53,845 nt of DNA, taken from Bacteroidota bacterium. Its GTDB lineage: Bacteria > Bacteroidota > Bacteroidia > Chitinophagales > Chitinophagaceae. A program made the translations under genes and the position numbers. The stretch spans positions 1 through 53,845 of the forward strand of contig JAEYQO010000097.1 of NCBI GenBank assembly GCA_023409975.1, in the 5' to 3' direction. Numbering within the stretch: position 1 is the stretch's first letter; every line of letters starts with the position of its first letter. The notes beneath the pieces were generated by a model. That model saw only the letters and a program-made list of their open reading frames with translations, ran no database searches and was not told the origin of the DNA. This document shows positions 1 to 9,525 of the stretch, piece after piece.

Positions 1-860
1 TAAATAATCTCTCAAAGAAGTATGGAAATGGTGTCCATGCCCTCGACAATGTTTCACTCACCATCAACAAGGGTATGTTTGGGCTGCTGGGACCCAACGG
101 AGCAGGGAAATCATCCCTCATGCGGACACTGGCAACGCTACAGGATGCTGACAGCGGATCCGCCCATTTCGGAGAAATAGATGTCCTGAAGCAGAAAGAC
201 AGCGTCAGAAAAATACTCGGATACCTGCCACAGGAATTTGGCGTCTATCCACGCACCTCCGCTTTCGACCTGCTCGACTACCTCGCGCTTATCAAAGGCT
301 TCAACAGCAAAGCCGAAAGAAAGGAAATGGTAGAGGCCCTGCTGCATAAAGTGAACCTTTGGGAACATCGCAAGAAGTCGGTCAGCTCCTTCAGCGGTGG
401 TATGAGGCAGAGATTCGGGATTGCGCAGTGCCTGATCGGCAACCCGCAACTGGTCATCGTAGATGAACCGACCGCCGGTCTGGATCCCGGAGAGCGAAAC
501 CGTTTTTACAACATCCTGGCAGAGATAGGAGAAAACGTCATCGTCATTCTTTCCACACATATCGTCCAGGACGTCAGAGAGCTCTGCACGCAAATGGCGA
601 TCATGGACAAAGGCCGTGTCCTGTTCAGCGGAGCCACTGACGACGCCCTGGATCAGGTTCGGGGTAAAGTCTGGGAAAAGAGGATCAACAAAGAGGAACT
701 GTCACAGTACCAGCAACAATACCAGGTGATCTCGAACAAACTGGTGGGAGGCAAACCGCTGATTCATGTATTCTCCGGATCCATCGCCGATGAAAGCTTC
801 AAGCCTGCAGAGGAAAACCTGGAGCATGTCTTTTTTGCTAAACTCAACGAACTCGTCTAA
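1..860 (+). CDS. ABC transporter ATP-binding protein (5' end outside window)
   Basis: This is the ATPase of an ABC exporter or ABC-type membrane remodelling complex. The reading frame is open from base 3 and enters the window already inside the ABC domain, so the true start lies upstream. The visible protein has the Walker A motif GPNGAGKSS, a Q-loop in LPQEFGVYP, the signature FSGGMRQR, Walker B LVIVDEPTAGLD and the H-loop STHIV, in the normal order. About 100 residues follow as a C-terminal extension. Only 20 bases separate it from the permease/peptidase gene behind it, so the two are almost certainly one operon and one complex: this subunit would power the fused permease. The substrate cannot be told from sequence. 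Confidence 0.93.
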   Translation, partial: NNLSKKYGNGVHALDNVSLTINKGMFGLLGPNGAGKSSLMRTLATLQDADSGSAHFGEIDVLKQKDSVRKILGYLPQEFGVYPRTSAFDLLDYLALIKGFNSKAERKEMVEALLHKVNLWEHRKKSVSSFSGGMRQRFGIAQCLIGNPQLVIVDEPTAGLDPGERNRFYNILAEIGENVIVILSTHIVQDVRELCTQMAIMDKGRVLFSGATDDALDQVRGKVWEKRINKEELSQYQQQYQVISNKLVGGKPLIHVFSGSIADESFKPAEENLEHVFFAKLNELV

Positions 861-880
861 CACCTTAAATCAACCTACCG

Positions 881-3800
881 ATGTGGAAGTTCATTAAGTA
901 TGAATGGAAATACTGGCTGCGTGCCCCGATGACCTGGATCTTCCTCGGGATCGTTACGTTGCTGGTCTTTGGTGCCGTATCCTCAGAGAATATTGTTATT
1001 GGCGGCGGCACCGGCAGCACGCATAAGAACGCACCGCAGACCATCCAGATGCTCTATGGCCTGATGTCGCTCATGTGTCTGCTCATGACTACGGCTTTTA
1101 TGAATGCAACCGCCAGTCGCGACTTTCAACACAATATGTATCAACTGGTGTTCTCTTCGCCGGTGAAGAAAAGTCATTACTTCTTTGGCAAATTCATCGG
1201 GGCGGTCACCATAGCAGCCATTCCGCTGCTCGGTGTTTCTATAGGGGCCCTGCTGGGCCCTGTGATGCCCTGGGTGCAGCCCGAAAGGTATGGTCCGGTC
1301 ATCTGGGATGGTCACATCTGGGGACTGCTCAGCTTTGCGATTCCCAATATCTTCATCACCGGCGTAATCCTTTTCTCCCTGGCACTCATCTTCCGGAACA
1401 CCATCGTTTCCTTTGTCGGCGCCATGCTGATCCTGGTTTTCTATGCGATTTCCAGTGGTCTGACCCAGGATATCGAAAAGGAATGGCTGGCCAATATCCT
1501 GGACCCCTTTGGTTTCCGCCCTATGAATATCCTGTCGAAATACATGACAGTTGACGAAAAAAACACCATGGCTACCCCACTCACGGGCAGCTTTCTCTGG
1601 AACAGGATCATCTGGATTGGGTTCAGCTTCCTCTTGCTGCTGGGAATGTATTTCCGTTTTTCTTTCAACACCAGAAAGCAAAAGGCCTCGGTAAAAAAGA
1701 AAATCGAAGATGCAGTGGGCGCAACAAGCCTGCCACCGGTAAGGACTTACTTTCCCAAACACGCCGGAACGGTCACAGCCGGTCTCCTCGCTCGAATGAC
1801 GAAGTTTGAGCTGAAGGCGATTATCAAAAATCCCACATTCATCATCATCAGCCTGATTGGGGCCATCAACCTGATAGCGAGCTTAACAAGCTTCACCGGT
1901 CGCTACGGCGCCAGTCAGTACCCGGTCACCTATGATGTGATCGATACCATACAGGGTTCCTTCTATATCTTTCTGATAGCCATCATCACTTTTTACTCCG
2001 GTGTTCTGGTCTGGCGGGACCGGGACGCCAGGATAGCTGAGATTCAGGATGCCTCTCCTGTTCGCACAGGGGCTCTGTTTATCTCCAAATTCCTGGCCAT
2101 GCTGCTGACCCTCGCGCTTATCATGGCAGGACTGATGGCTATCGGGATGCTGGCGCAACTGGCCCATGGCTATACCCGCCTGCAGCCGGAGGTGTACATC
2201 CAGTCCCTGTTAGTCATGGACCTTCTGGGCATCGCTTATATGATCGTTATCGCATTGTTCTTCCACTACCTCATCAACTATCGCTATATCGCCTACTTCG
2301 CATTCATCGCCTTCATTGTCGTGAATGCTTTTATCTGGACAGCCCTGGAAGTGGAAACAAACATGGTGGATTTCGGAGCAACACCCTCGGTGATCTATTC
2401 CGACATGAATGGTTTCGGTCCGTTCATTTTGTCCGTCACCTGGTTCAATATCTACTGGTCGCTCTTTACGCTGATCCTGGGTTTTGTCGTGTTTGCATTC
2501 TACATCAGGGGAAGGGAAACCAGCTTCGGGTGGTGCGTAAGGAACGCGTGGCGTTTGCTCGGGAAAAATGCTTTGGCAACCGGGATTGCCACTGTTTGTT
2601 TTATCCTGTGCTCAGGATTTGTTTACTACAACACTAAAGTGCTGAACACCTACCACAGCAGTGAAGAATATGAACTGATGGCTGTGGATTACGAAAAGAA
2701 GTACAAACATCTGAAAGGCAAGGTTCAGCCGCGCTGGTATCGACTCAATTACAAACTGGACATTTACCCTGAGGACAGAAATCTTATTGCAACAACGGAA
2801 GCATGGATCAGGAATATTTCGTCGGAATCCATTGAGGAAATTCATTTCAATCTACCCTCCGAAGCAGACTCCATGGAAATCCTGATCCCGGGCAGCAAGG
2901 TGATCCACAACGATGAAAGGCTGGAATTCAGAACGGTCCGGTTAGATCAGCCGCTCCGGCCGGGCGACTCGCTGATGGTTACCGTTCACTTCCGCAAAGA
3001 AACCAGAGGTTTTGAAAATGAAGTCAGCTTTACTTCTTTAACACAAAACGGCACGTTCTTCAACAATCAGCAGATCATGCCCACCATGGGTTATGATCCT
3101 AATAGAGAACTGCATGACAAACATGATCGTAAAAAGTACGAGCTGCCGGTGCGCCGGCGGTCACCAACCTTGGATGAAACGAATCTGGATGCGCGGGGGA
3201 ACAATTACGTTATTTCAGATGCCGACTGGGTGACGGTCAACACAGTGATCAGCACCAGTCCTGACCAGACAGCAGTAGCACCCGGAAGCCTCGTAAGGAG
3301 CTGGGAAGAAGATGGAAGAAAGTATTTCAATTATAGTTTAGATCATCCCTCTCTGAACTTTTATTCCTTCATCTCGGCAAAATACGAGGTGGCGCGAAAA
3401 GAATGGAAGGGCATCAGCCTGGAAGTGTACTATCAAAAGGACCACGCTTATAATGTGCCTAATATGCTGAAGAGCATTGAGCAATCGCTAAAGTATTACA
3501 CGGAGAATTTTGGACCTTATAAGCATAAGCAGGCAAGGATCATCGAGTTTCCGAGGTACGCCTCTTTCGCACAGGCCTTTCCCGGAACGATGCCCTATAG
3601 TGAAGGCATTGGCTTTATTACGGACCTCCGGGACGTTTCCGGGGAGGATATCGACTTCGTATTCTATGTTGTGGCACACGAGATGGCACATCAGTATTGG
3701 GCGCATCAGCTTTGCGGTGCCGACATGCAGGGAAGTGAGCTGATGAGTGAGGGGTTTTCACAGTATGCCGCGCTGATGGTAATGGAAAAGGAATATGGCA

Positions 3801-4468
3801 GGGACAAGATGAAGAAATTCCTGAAGTATGAAATGGATGGATACCTGAGAGGGCGCAGTATGGAATTTGAAGCTGAAAGACCCCTGATCAAAACAGAGGG
3901 CCAGGGCTATATTCACTACCAGAAAGCCAGTGTGGCGCTGTACTACCTGAAGGAAATGATCGGAGAATCCGCGGTCAATAGCGCCCTGCGTTCCCTCCTC
4001 GATAGCTTTGCGTACAGGGAACCACCCTATCCTACGGCATTGTCTGCACTCAGAGCGTTCAGGGCGGTAACCCCAGACACCTTGCAATACCTGATCACGG
4101 ATCTCTTTGAACAGATCACGGTGTTTTCCAACAGAGTGGTTGAGGCCAATGCGACAAAAAAAGGTGAAGGCTGGGAAGTGATCGTCAGGACAACTTCAGA
4201 GAAATACTATGCTGATACACTGGGCAAGGAGACTGCTGCTGTACTGGATGATTATGTTGACCTTGCTGTTTTTGGTGAGCAGAAGGACAAGGATCATCCG
4301 GCTAAACCACTGATCAGGCAAAGAGTCCGCCTGCAAAGCAGGGACACAAGTTTTACATTCTTCGTGAAAGAACGTCCTTCGCAGGCTGGCATCGATCCAT
4401 ACAACTACCTCGTTGACCGGATACCTGACGATAATATGAAGCGGATAAGTCATTCCGACGGAAGTTAA
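881..4468 (+). CDS. ABC transporter permease fused to M1-family aminopeptidase
   Basis: A 1195-residue two-part protein. Roughly residues 1-570 hold two blocks of ABC-2-type membrane helices separated by a charged linker near 265-300. A last hydrophobic helix near 565-590 is followed by a large M1 (gluzincin) metallopeptidase domain from about 600 to 1150. The zinc site is visible: HEMAH at 933-937 with the third ligand Glu at 957 in LMSEGF. The spacing is 19 residues instead of the 18 of classic M1 enzymes; from memory this is usual in these ABC-M1 fusions. The peptidase should sit on the outer face of the inner membrane. It probably works with the ATPase gene just upstream. Known relatives are common in Bacteroidota; the physiological substrate is unknown. 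Confidence 0.9.
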   Translation: MWKFIKYEWKYWLRAPMTWIFLGIVTLLVFGAVSSENIVIGGGTGSTHKNAPQTIQMLYGLMSLMCLLMTTAFMNATASRDFQHNMYQLVFSSPVKKSHYFFGKFIGAVTIAAIPLLGVSIGALLGPVMPWVQPERYGPVIWDGHIWGLLSFAIPNIFITGVILFSLALIFRNTIVSFVGAMLILVFYAISSGLTQDIEKEWLANILDPFGFRPMNILSKYMTVDEKNTMATPLTGSFLWNRIIWIGFSFLLLLGMYFRFSFNTRKQKASVKKKIEDAVGATSLPPVRTYFPKHAGTVTAGLLARMTKFELKAIIKNPTFIIISLIGAINLIASLTSFTGRYGASQYPVTYDVIDTIQGSFYIFLIAIITFYSGVLVWRDRDARIAEIQDASPVRTGALFISKFLAMLLTLALIMAGLMAIGMLAQLAHGYTRLQPEVYIQSLLVMDLLGIAYMIVIALFFHYLINYRYIAYFAFIAFIVVNAFIWTALEVETNMVDFGATPSVIYSDMNGFGPFILSVTWFNIYWSLFTLILGFVVFAFYIRGRETSFGWCVRNAWRLLGKNALATGIATVCFILCSGFVYYNTKVLNTYHSSEEYELMAVDYEKKYKHLKGKVQPRWYRLNYKLDIYPEDRNLIATTEAWIRNISSESIEEIHFNLPSEADSMEILIPGSKVIHNDERLEFRTVRLDQPLRPGDSLMVTVHFRKETRGFENEVSFTSLTQNGTFFNNQQIMPTMGYDPNRELHDKHDRKKYELPVRRRSPTLDETNLDARGNNYVISDADWVTVNTVISTSPDQTAVAPGSLVRSWEEDGRKYFNYSLDHPSLNFYSFISAKYEVARKEWKGISLEVYYQKDHAYNVPNMLKSIEQSLKYYTENFGPYKHKQARIIEFPRYASFAQAFPGTMPYSEGIGFITDLRDVSGEDIDFVFYVVAHEMAHQYWAHQLCGADMQGSELMSEGFSQYAALMVMEKEYGRDKMKKFLKYEMDGYLRGRSMEFEAERPLIKTEGQGYIHYQKASVALYYLKEMIGESAVNSALRSLLDSFAYREPPYPTALSALRAFRAVTPDTLQYLITDLFEQITVFSNRVVEANATKKGEGWEVIVRTTSEKYYADTLGKETAAVLDDYVDLAVFGEQKDKDHPAKPLIRQRVRLQSRDTSFTFFVKERPSQAGIDPYNYLVDRIPDDNMKRISHSDGS

Positions 4469-4551
4469 AAGGCCATTCGGTACCATTTTTCGGTTAATGA
4501 GTCCTATCGAAGACGCAGGAAGGCAGGGTAGCTTTGAAGAAATTATTTCCT

Positions 4552-5781
4552 ATGAAAAAGCTCATATTAACCTTCGGGTCTATCCTCCTCCTGAACATCT
4601 GCGGCCAGAGCCAGGTCACTGTTACGCAGCTCGGCGGTATTGACACGGTCTACACAGACTTTGTCGAACTGGACAATGGCCAGGTTGCGGGCATTCGCTT
4701 TCATGGCGGGTATGCAATTGATCTCTTTGATTTCGACTCCACAGGCCCCGGAGCACTGACGCAGACTATTCCATTGACAGGCAATGGGGAGACGCTCCTG
4801 AAGAAGGGAGACTGGCTGTACGCTTTGAACTATGATCTGCAGGCGATCGATCTGAGTAATATTTCCAGTCCACAGGTTCATCCGGTACAATGGATCCCCT
4901 TCAGTAGTATAGGTGCAGCCGTTTGGGATGACCTGTTGCTCTCCCTGCACTACCTCAACGGTTTTGAGTACCGGTTTTTGATCTATTCCACTGTAAACCC
5001 TGCGTTCCCGGTGGTCGTAGATAGCATGGATCTACCCGCTGAAGCTGCATTTACAATACATGGCAACACCCTCTACTACCTGATGGCAGGTCAGAACCAG
5101 GGGCAGAGGATCCGCCGGTACCAGCTGTCGGCTTCAGCACCCTACCTGTCACTTGTGGATTCGTTTGCGCTGAACAACCTGCCCGGGACCTTCATCCCCC
5201 TGATAGAAACAAGCGGCGATAAACTTTTCGCAAACGTTGATGATTCCCTGTACCAGTTTCATATCCAGTCTTCAGGTGCGCTGCAACTGGAAAGCCGGAA
5301 CATGCTGCCCCCGGGTGGCATCGCCATGGCAGCAATAGACAGTCTGACATTATGTTTCAACAATTACCAAACACTGACCGTCTGGTCCATTCCTGAGGAC
5401 ACGATGATCCTCCTCGATTCCACCACGGGCTTTCAGAGTTTCCGGCACATGGGCAAGCTTGGTGACATTCTGTTCTACAATGACATGTTGGAGACCCGCT
5501 TCCTGAAAATCAGAAAAGAGGCTACGCACACACCTGGCATTTCTGCTCTGCCACGGATCATCTATGGTCCGAACCCGGTAAAGGATTTCTGGCAGTTCAC
5601 TTCAGAATCAAAAGGACAGATGATGATATTCAATTCCCAGGGACAGATGATTGAGCGGGTGGTCGCCACTCCGGCTAAACCCGTAATGGTACCAACGGAA
5701 AAATGGCAGCCCGGGAATTATTTCTTCCGATTTGTTACCGAAAAAGGTGTACCAACACATGGCAAGCTGATCAAGCTTTAG
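4552..5781 (+). CDS. Secreted LVIVD-like propeller protein with T9SS C-terminal domain
   Basis: A 409-residue exported protein. The ATG chosen gives a classic signal peptide (Lys-Lys, a hydrophobic stretch, then GQSQ); a TTG 18 bases upstream is possible but would put extra residues before the signal. The middle has repeated beta-strand segments such as LYALNYDLQAIDLSNISSP, resembling LVIVD-type propeller repeats. The last 80 residues look like a type A type IX secretion sorting domain: a Pro-Asn-Pro-Val start (YGPNPVKDFW), an IFNSQGQMI strand, and a C-terminus ending in GKLIKL. It is therefore expected on the cell surface or in the medium. Function unknown. Its stop overlaps the stop of the convergent AraC gene by four bases. 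Confidence 0.82.
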   Translation: MKKLILTFGSILLLNICGQSQVTVTQLGGIDTVYTDFVELDNGQVAGIRFHGGYAIDLFDFDSTGPGALTQTIPLTGNGETLLKKGDWLYALNYDLQAIDLSNISSPQVHPVQWIPFSSIGAAVWDDLLLSLHYLNGFEYRFLIYSTVNPAFPVVVDSMDLPAEAAFTIHGNTLYYLMAGQNQGQRIRRYQLSASAPYLSLVDSFALNNLPGTFIPLIETSGDKLFANVDDSLYQFHIQSSGALQLESRNMLPPGGIAMAAIDSLTLCFNNYQTLTVWSIPEDTMILLDSTTGFQSFRHMGKLGDILFYNDMLETRFLKIRKEATHTPGISALPRIIYGPNPVKDFWQFTSESKGQMMIFNSQGQMIERVVATPAKPVMVPTEKWQPGNYFFRFVTEKGVPTHGKLIKL

Positions 5782-6770
5782 GCTTCTGTCAACAAAACGG
5801 CTCTGGGGTTGTACTTCTTCCGGTACTCAAGGGGTGACAAACCCGTAATTTTTTTGAAAGTCGTTCTGAAAGCCTTCATATCAGAGTAGCCCACATCATA
5901 CATTACTTCCGTAACCGTAAGCCTGGAACTTTCCAGGCTTTTCTTTGCTGCTTCTATCCGAACCCGCTGCAGGTATTCCAGTACGGAATTCGAAGTCGCT
6001 TTCTTGAATCGTCTTTCAAAATTCCTCCTGCTTGCGGGCAACATAGCAGCCAGTTGTTCTACGGAAATCTTTTCGTCCAGATGCTGTTCGATATACTGCT
6101 GCACCTTTGATATCTCTTCATCGTCGTGCGACTTCTGACTGTTGAAAATGGTGAAGGGGGACTGGCTGTAGCGGTCCATATCGATCATGAAGATCTTGGA
6201 AGCGAGGATCGCCATATCCCTACCCGCATACTTTTCGATAAGGTAGATCAGCAGATTCTGAAAAGACAGCGCTCCGCCGCTGGAATAAATGCCTGCATCA
6301 TCTGTGATAATCCTGTCGGGAACCAGCAATACATCCGGGAACATCTCCCGGAATTCTGCCGCTGCACTCCAATGGGTAGTACATTTACGGCCCTCCAGCA
6401 GGCCGGTGTCTGCAAGAAGAAAAGAACCAAGGCAAAGGCTGGCCAGTTCTGCTCCGTCACGGTATTGGCGGCATAGCCAGGGAAGAAATGGCTTATTCTT
6501 TTGCAGTGAGCCAGTAATTTCCTCCTGTATTGCGGGAATGATCACGAGATCTGAATGTTCCAGTTCGTCGATAGTGCGATGTGGTGTAACCGCATAACAC
6601 CCCTTTTTCAGTTGAGGCGTTTTGGTGAGTCCGACCAGCTCAATTTTGAACAGTGGTTCCCCTACCTGCTGAAGAACGAACTTGTTGATCTCAGAAAAAA
6701 TCTGGTGAGTGGCTTCTATATGGGTCAGACTGCAATCCCCTTCCGGGATCAGGATACTCACGTGCTTCAT
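5778..6770 (-). CDS. GlxA-type AraC-family regulator (DJ-1/PfpI domain plus HTH)
   Basis: A 330-residue transcriptional regulator. The first ~190 residues form a DJ-1/PfpI-like (class I amidotransferase-like) sensor domain with the nucleophile-elbow-like motif SLCLGSF and the CTTHW motif. The last ~100 residues form an AraC double helix-turn-helix ending in DVGYSDMKAFRTTFKKITG and SPLEYRKKY, the family's typical end. The ATG at 6770 is preferred because the protein then begins directly with the domain's first strand (MKHVSILIP); a TTG upstream would add 12 residues. Targets cannot be deduced. The closest gene it could control on the same strand is the adenine deaminase behind it, which is inference only. 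Confidence 0.88.
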   Translation of the reverse strand: MKHVSILIPEGDCSLTHIEATHQIFSEINKFVLQQVGEPLFKIELVGLTKTPQLKKGCYAVTPHRTIDELEHSDLVIIPAIQEEITGSLQKNKPFLPWLCRQYRDGAELASLCLGSFLLADTGLLEGRKCTTHWSAAAEFREMFPDVLLVPDRIITDDAGIYSSGGALSFQNLLIYLIEKYAGRDMAILASKIFMIDMDRYSQSPFTIFNSQKSHDDEEISKVQQYIEQHLDEKISVEQLAAMLPASRRNFERRFKKATSNSVLEYLQRVRIEAAKKSLESSRLTVTEVMYDVGYSDMKAFRTTFKKITGLSPLEYRKKYNPRAVLLTEA

Positions 6771-6808
6771 AAGAGGAAAATTAACAAACTGTCGTCGGCT
6801 GATCAAAC

Positions 6809-8470
6809 TTAAATAACTGCAGTGGCGTTAACTTCCTCTAAAGAAGTGAAACTGAAGCTGGCACCACTGAACAAACCCTTGTCACTCAGTTTCAGCGCCG
6901 GGATCACCAGCAGCGCCATGAAGGAAAGCGTCATGAAGGGTGCTTTGAGCGGTGTACCCAACGCCCGCGCCTTCTGGTCAATCTCAATATAGGCGGCTGC
7001 CACCTTGTATCCGTCATCAGCACTCATCAGACCGGCAACAGGCAAGGGAAGGCTGGTCACCTCCTGAGCATTGAAAGCAACTGCTACACCTCCCTGGACC
7101 CTGACCAGTTCGTTGATGGCTGCCGCGATTGATTCGTCATCAACGCCGACAGCAATAATGTTGTGACAGTCGTGCGCCACAGTGGAAGCGATGGCACCTT
7201 TACTGAGTGCGAAGTTGCGAATGAAGGCTATTGCCGGTGGCACGTCAGGCTTATAGCGGTTCAACACAACGATTTTGAGAATATCTCGTTCCACATCCGA
7301 AACCCAGTAGCCATCCATGTTTCGTCCCTCGAGCAGCAGCTCATTAGTAATCAATTGACCTTCCACAGCCTCGATCACCCTGAGTTTTTCACTGCCTGCT
7401 GTTGCTTTTACACGCAGGATCTCAGGAGCGATGGGATGAGTATCGAACTGATTGATCGGATCAACATGAATAGAGGGCAGCAGGGGTCTTCCATCGGATG
7501 CCACCAGTTCACCATTGATGTAGGTACGTTTGATATTCATCTGGTCGGGATGATCGGTGATGATGAAATCAGCCGGATCCCCGACGCGCAGCAATCCTAC
7601 AGGAAGCTGGTAATGTAGCACTGGTGCGGCTGAGGCGGCGTATAAAGTATCGTACAGATCGTAACCAAGACCAAGGGCCCGTTTCACATGGTTATTGATA
7701 TGGTGCAGCAGTAACTCGTCGGGATGCTTATCATCACTACAGAACATTACCTGACCGGGAAATTCACGTAACACCGGTATCAACGCATCGAAGTTCCTGG
7801 CGGCACTCCCCTCCCTGATGAGACATTTAATTCCTGAGTGTAATTTATCTACAGCCTCCTCGTAGCTGAACGATTCATGGTCTGTAGTGATGCCCGCCCC
7901 GGCATAGGTCTTTACCTGATCACCCCTGAGGCCGGGCGCATGGCCATCAATGGGTTTCCCAGCTTCCCTGGCTGCCTTCAATTTTGCCATGACTTCAGGA
8001 TCGCCGAATAGTACGCCGGGATAGTTCATCATTTCTGCCAGATACCAGATATCAGGATCAGAAAGCAGCTCACGAATTGCTGTTGAATCTATTACGGCAC
8101 CGGCTGTTTCGAAGAAAGTGGCCGGCACACAGGAGGGTGCTCCAAAGCATATCTTAAGGGGTGTTTGTTTGCTATTGGCGATCATATACCGGACGCCTTC
8201 GATGCCGCAAACATTAGCGATCTCGTGGGGATCAGAAACAGTGGCCACCGTACCATGAACGACAGCCAGTCGGGCAAACTCCGTCGGCACCAGCATGGAG
8301 CTTTCGATGTGGATATGCGCGTCGACGAAGCCCGGTAGTATGTAGTCCTCTACCGGCCCGGAAACTTTCTCAACCGAAGAAATGATTCCGTCAGTGACGG
8401 TAATGGCTGCAGGAAAGGTTTCGCGATGGAAAATATCTATGAAATTGGCTTTGATGGTATAATTGCTCAT
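6809..8470 (-). CDS. ade: Adenine deaminase
   Basis: Converts adenine to hypoxanthine and ammonia in purine salvage. The 553-residue length is right for the bacterial Ade family (amidohydrolase superfamily, binuclear metal). Metal-binding signature: GFVDAHIHIESSML with His52 and His54. Further family landmarks are SDPHEIANVCG, CSDDKHPDE in the central region and TVAHDCHNI with the C-terminal domain ILKIVVLNRYK. It lies 51 bases behind the LUD-domain gene on the same strand, so the two may be cotranscribed, although no functional link between them is known to me. The gene is intact. Confidence 0.95.
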   Translation of the reverse strand: MSNYTIKANFIDIFHRETFPAAITVTDGIISSVEKVSGPVEDYILPGFVDAHIHIESSMLVPTEFARLAVVHGTVATVSDPHEIANVCGIEGVRYMIANSKQTPLKICFGAPSCVPATFFETAGAVIDSTAIRELLSDPDIWYLAEMMNYPGVLFGDPEVMAKLKAAREAGKPIDGHAPGLRGDQVKTYAGAGITTDHESFSYEEAVDKLHSGIKCLIREGSAARNFDALIPVLREFPGQVMFCSDDKHPDELLLHHINNHVKRALGLGYDLYDTLYAASAAPVLHYQLPVGLLRVGDPADFIITDHPDQMNIKRTYINGELVASDGRPLLPSIHVDPINQFDTHPIAPEILRVKATAGSEKLRVIEAVEGQLITNELLLEGRNMDGYWVSDVERDILKIVVLNRYKPDVPPAIAFIRNFALSKGAIASTVAHDCHNIIAVGVDDESIAAAINELVRVQGGVAVAFNAQEVTSLPLPVAGLMSADDGYKVAAAYIEIDQKARALGTPLKAPFMTLSFMALLVIPALKLSDKGLFSGASFSFTSLEEVNATAVI

Positions 8471-8521
8471 ACCAGAAAGTTAGCCAATTCCCGGGTTTTT
8501 CCGACGAAGTTGGTGGGCAGA

Positions 8522-9178
8522 TCAATCCATCATAAAGAAGCAGAAAACTTCGGCAGGACCATGAACTCCGACAACCAGCGTCTTCTCTATATCTGCTGTC
8601 CGGCTGGGCCCTGTATTCAGATTGATCATAGAAGGAAGGTTGTTTCCGTACTTTTTGGCCATGAAGTCCAGACCATCCTGGAGGTCAGGGAGCACCTGAT
8701 TGGCATAGGCTACGACGATATGGACGGGGTAAAAAACCGATCCGATGCGTCCTAATGGTTGCCGGCTACTAAATAGGAATGAGCCTGTACGTGCGATAAC
8801 AGCCTCACACCCGGTAATACAGGCTTCGGCAGTCGCATTTTCGGGCAGCGCTGCTTTTACGAAGTCAAGTTTATTGTTCTGGCATTTCTGAATAAGCTCG
8901 GGCACTGTGCAAACCAGGTTGCTCCAGCCCCGGGTGTCGTAAAGGGCATTGATATTCTCGAGGAGCTCCTGTTCATTAGCACAGAAGACAAACTTCCCTC
9001 CAAGCTTTGTAAACTCCTCAGCAAAAGTTTCCTCTGCTGGCGCTTCAGGTATATTGTATAGGGCAACTGCATCCTTTTCAGCCTCCGGAAAAGGCATTGG
9101 AAGTTTATCCTTGGCTAAACCCGTACGAATTTTTCCCAGGATCTTTTCTCTTGCTTTAGAAGTCTTGAAGGTGGACAT
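8522..9178 (-). CDS. LUD-domain protein, LutC/YkgG family
   Basis: A 218-residue cytosolic protein of the LUD family, whose best known member LutC is part of the LutABC lactate oxidation complex. Supporting motifs are the N-terminal helix KAREKILGKIRTGLA, the central TGCEAVIARTGSFLF and the C-terminal VVGVHGPAEVF. LutA and LutB, the partners expected for lactate oxidation, are not next to it; its neighbours are adenine deaminase and, across the repeat array, ftsH. The specific role in this genome is therefore open. Start is an ATG just before the repeat array. Confidence 0.85.
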   Translation of the reverse strand: MSTFKTSKAREKILGKIRTGLAKDKLPMPFPEAEKDAVALYNIPEAPAEETFAEEFTKLGGKFVFCANEQELLENINALYDTRGWSNLVCTVPELIQKCQNNKLDFVKAALPENATAEACITGCEAVIARTGSFLFSSRQPLGRIGSVFYPVHIVVAYANQVLPDLQDGLDFMAKKYGNNLPSMINLNTGPSRTADIEKTLVVGVHGPAEVFCFFMMD

Positions 9179-9180
9179 TT

Positions 9181-9462
9181 TAGTGGTTAGTCGTTAGTCG
9201 TTAGTAACTATTGGTTTGTGGTTAATCGTTAGTCGTTAGTAACTAGTGATTTATGGCTAATCGTTAGTCGTTAGTAACCAATGGTTTGTGGCTAATCGTT
9301 AGTCGTTAATAACTAGTGGTTTGTGGCTAATCGTTAGTCGTTAGTAACTAGTAGTTTGTGGCTAATCGTTAGTCGTTAGTAACTAGTGGTTTGTGGTTAA
9401 TCTTTAGTCGTTAGTAACTTGTGGTTTGTGGTTAATCGTTAGTCGTTAGTAACTAGCGGTTC
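9181..9462. repeat. Array of eight 35-bp tandem repeats
   Basis: The core AGTCGTTAGTAAC begins at 9196, 9231, 9266, 9301, 9336, 9371, 9406 and 9441, so the period is exactly 35 bases in all eight copies. The rest of the unit, reading like TAGTGGTTTGTGGCTAATCGTT, varies by a few bases between copies. There are no unique spacers, and the period is not a multiple of three while the unit contains TAG/TAA triplets, so it is not coding. It sits between the LUD gene start and the ftsH terminator and fills most of this 347-bp gap. Related sequence occurs at 52699-52745 and 53351-53378. Confidence 0.95.
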
Positions 9463-9490
9463 CCGAATGGGAGGGGGCTAAATTAAAAAG

Positions 9491-9518
9491 GACTGGTGAC
9501 TTCTTAAAGTCACCAGTC
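9491..9518 (-). terminator. Intrinsic terminator of ftsH
   Basis: A perfect 12-bp stem, GACTGGTGACTT pairing with AAGTCACCAGTC, closes a 4-base loop. On the minus strand the stem is followed by CTTTTTAATT. It lies directly behind the ftsH stop codon and separates ftsH from the repeat array and the LUD gene. Confidence 0.88.
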
Positions 9519-9525
9519 GCAATCT

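Noticed and set aside
9181..9462. CRISPR array
   Set aside because: The 35-bp units follow each other directly; there are no unique spacers, and no cas genes are nearby.
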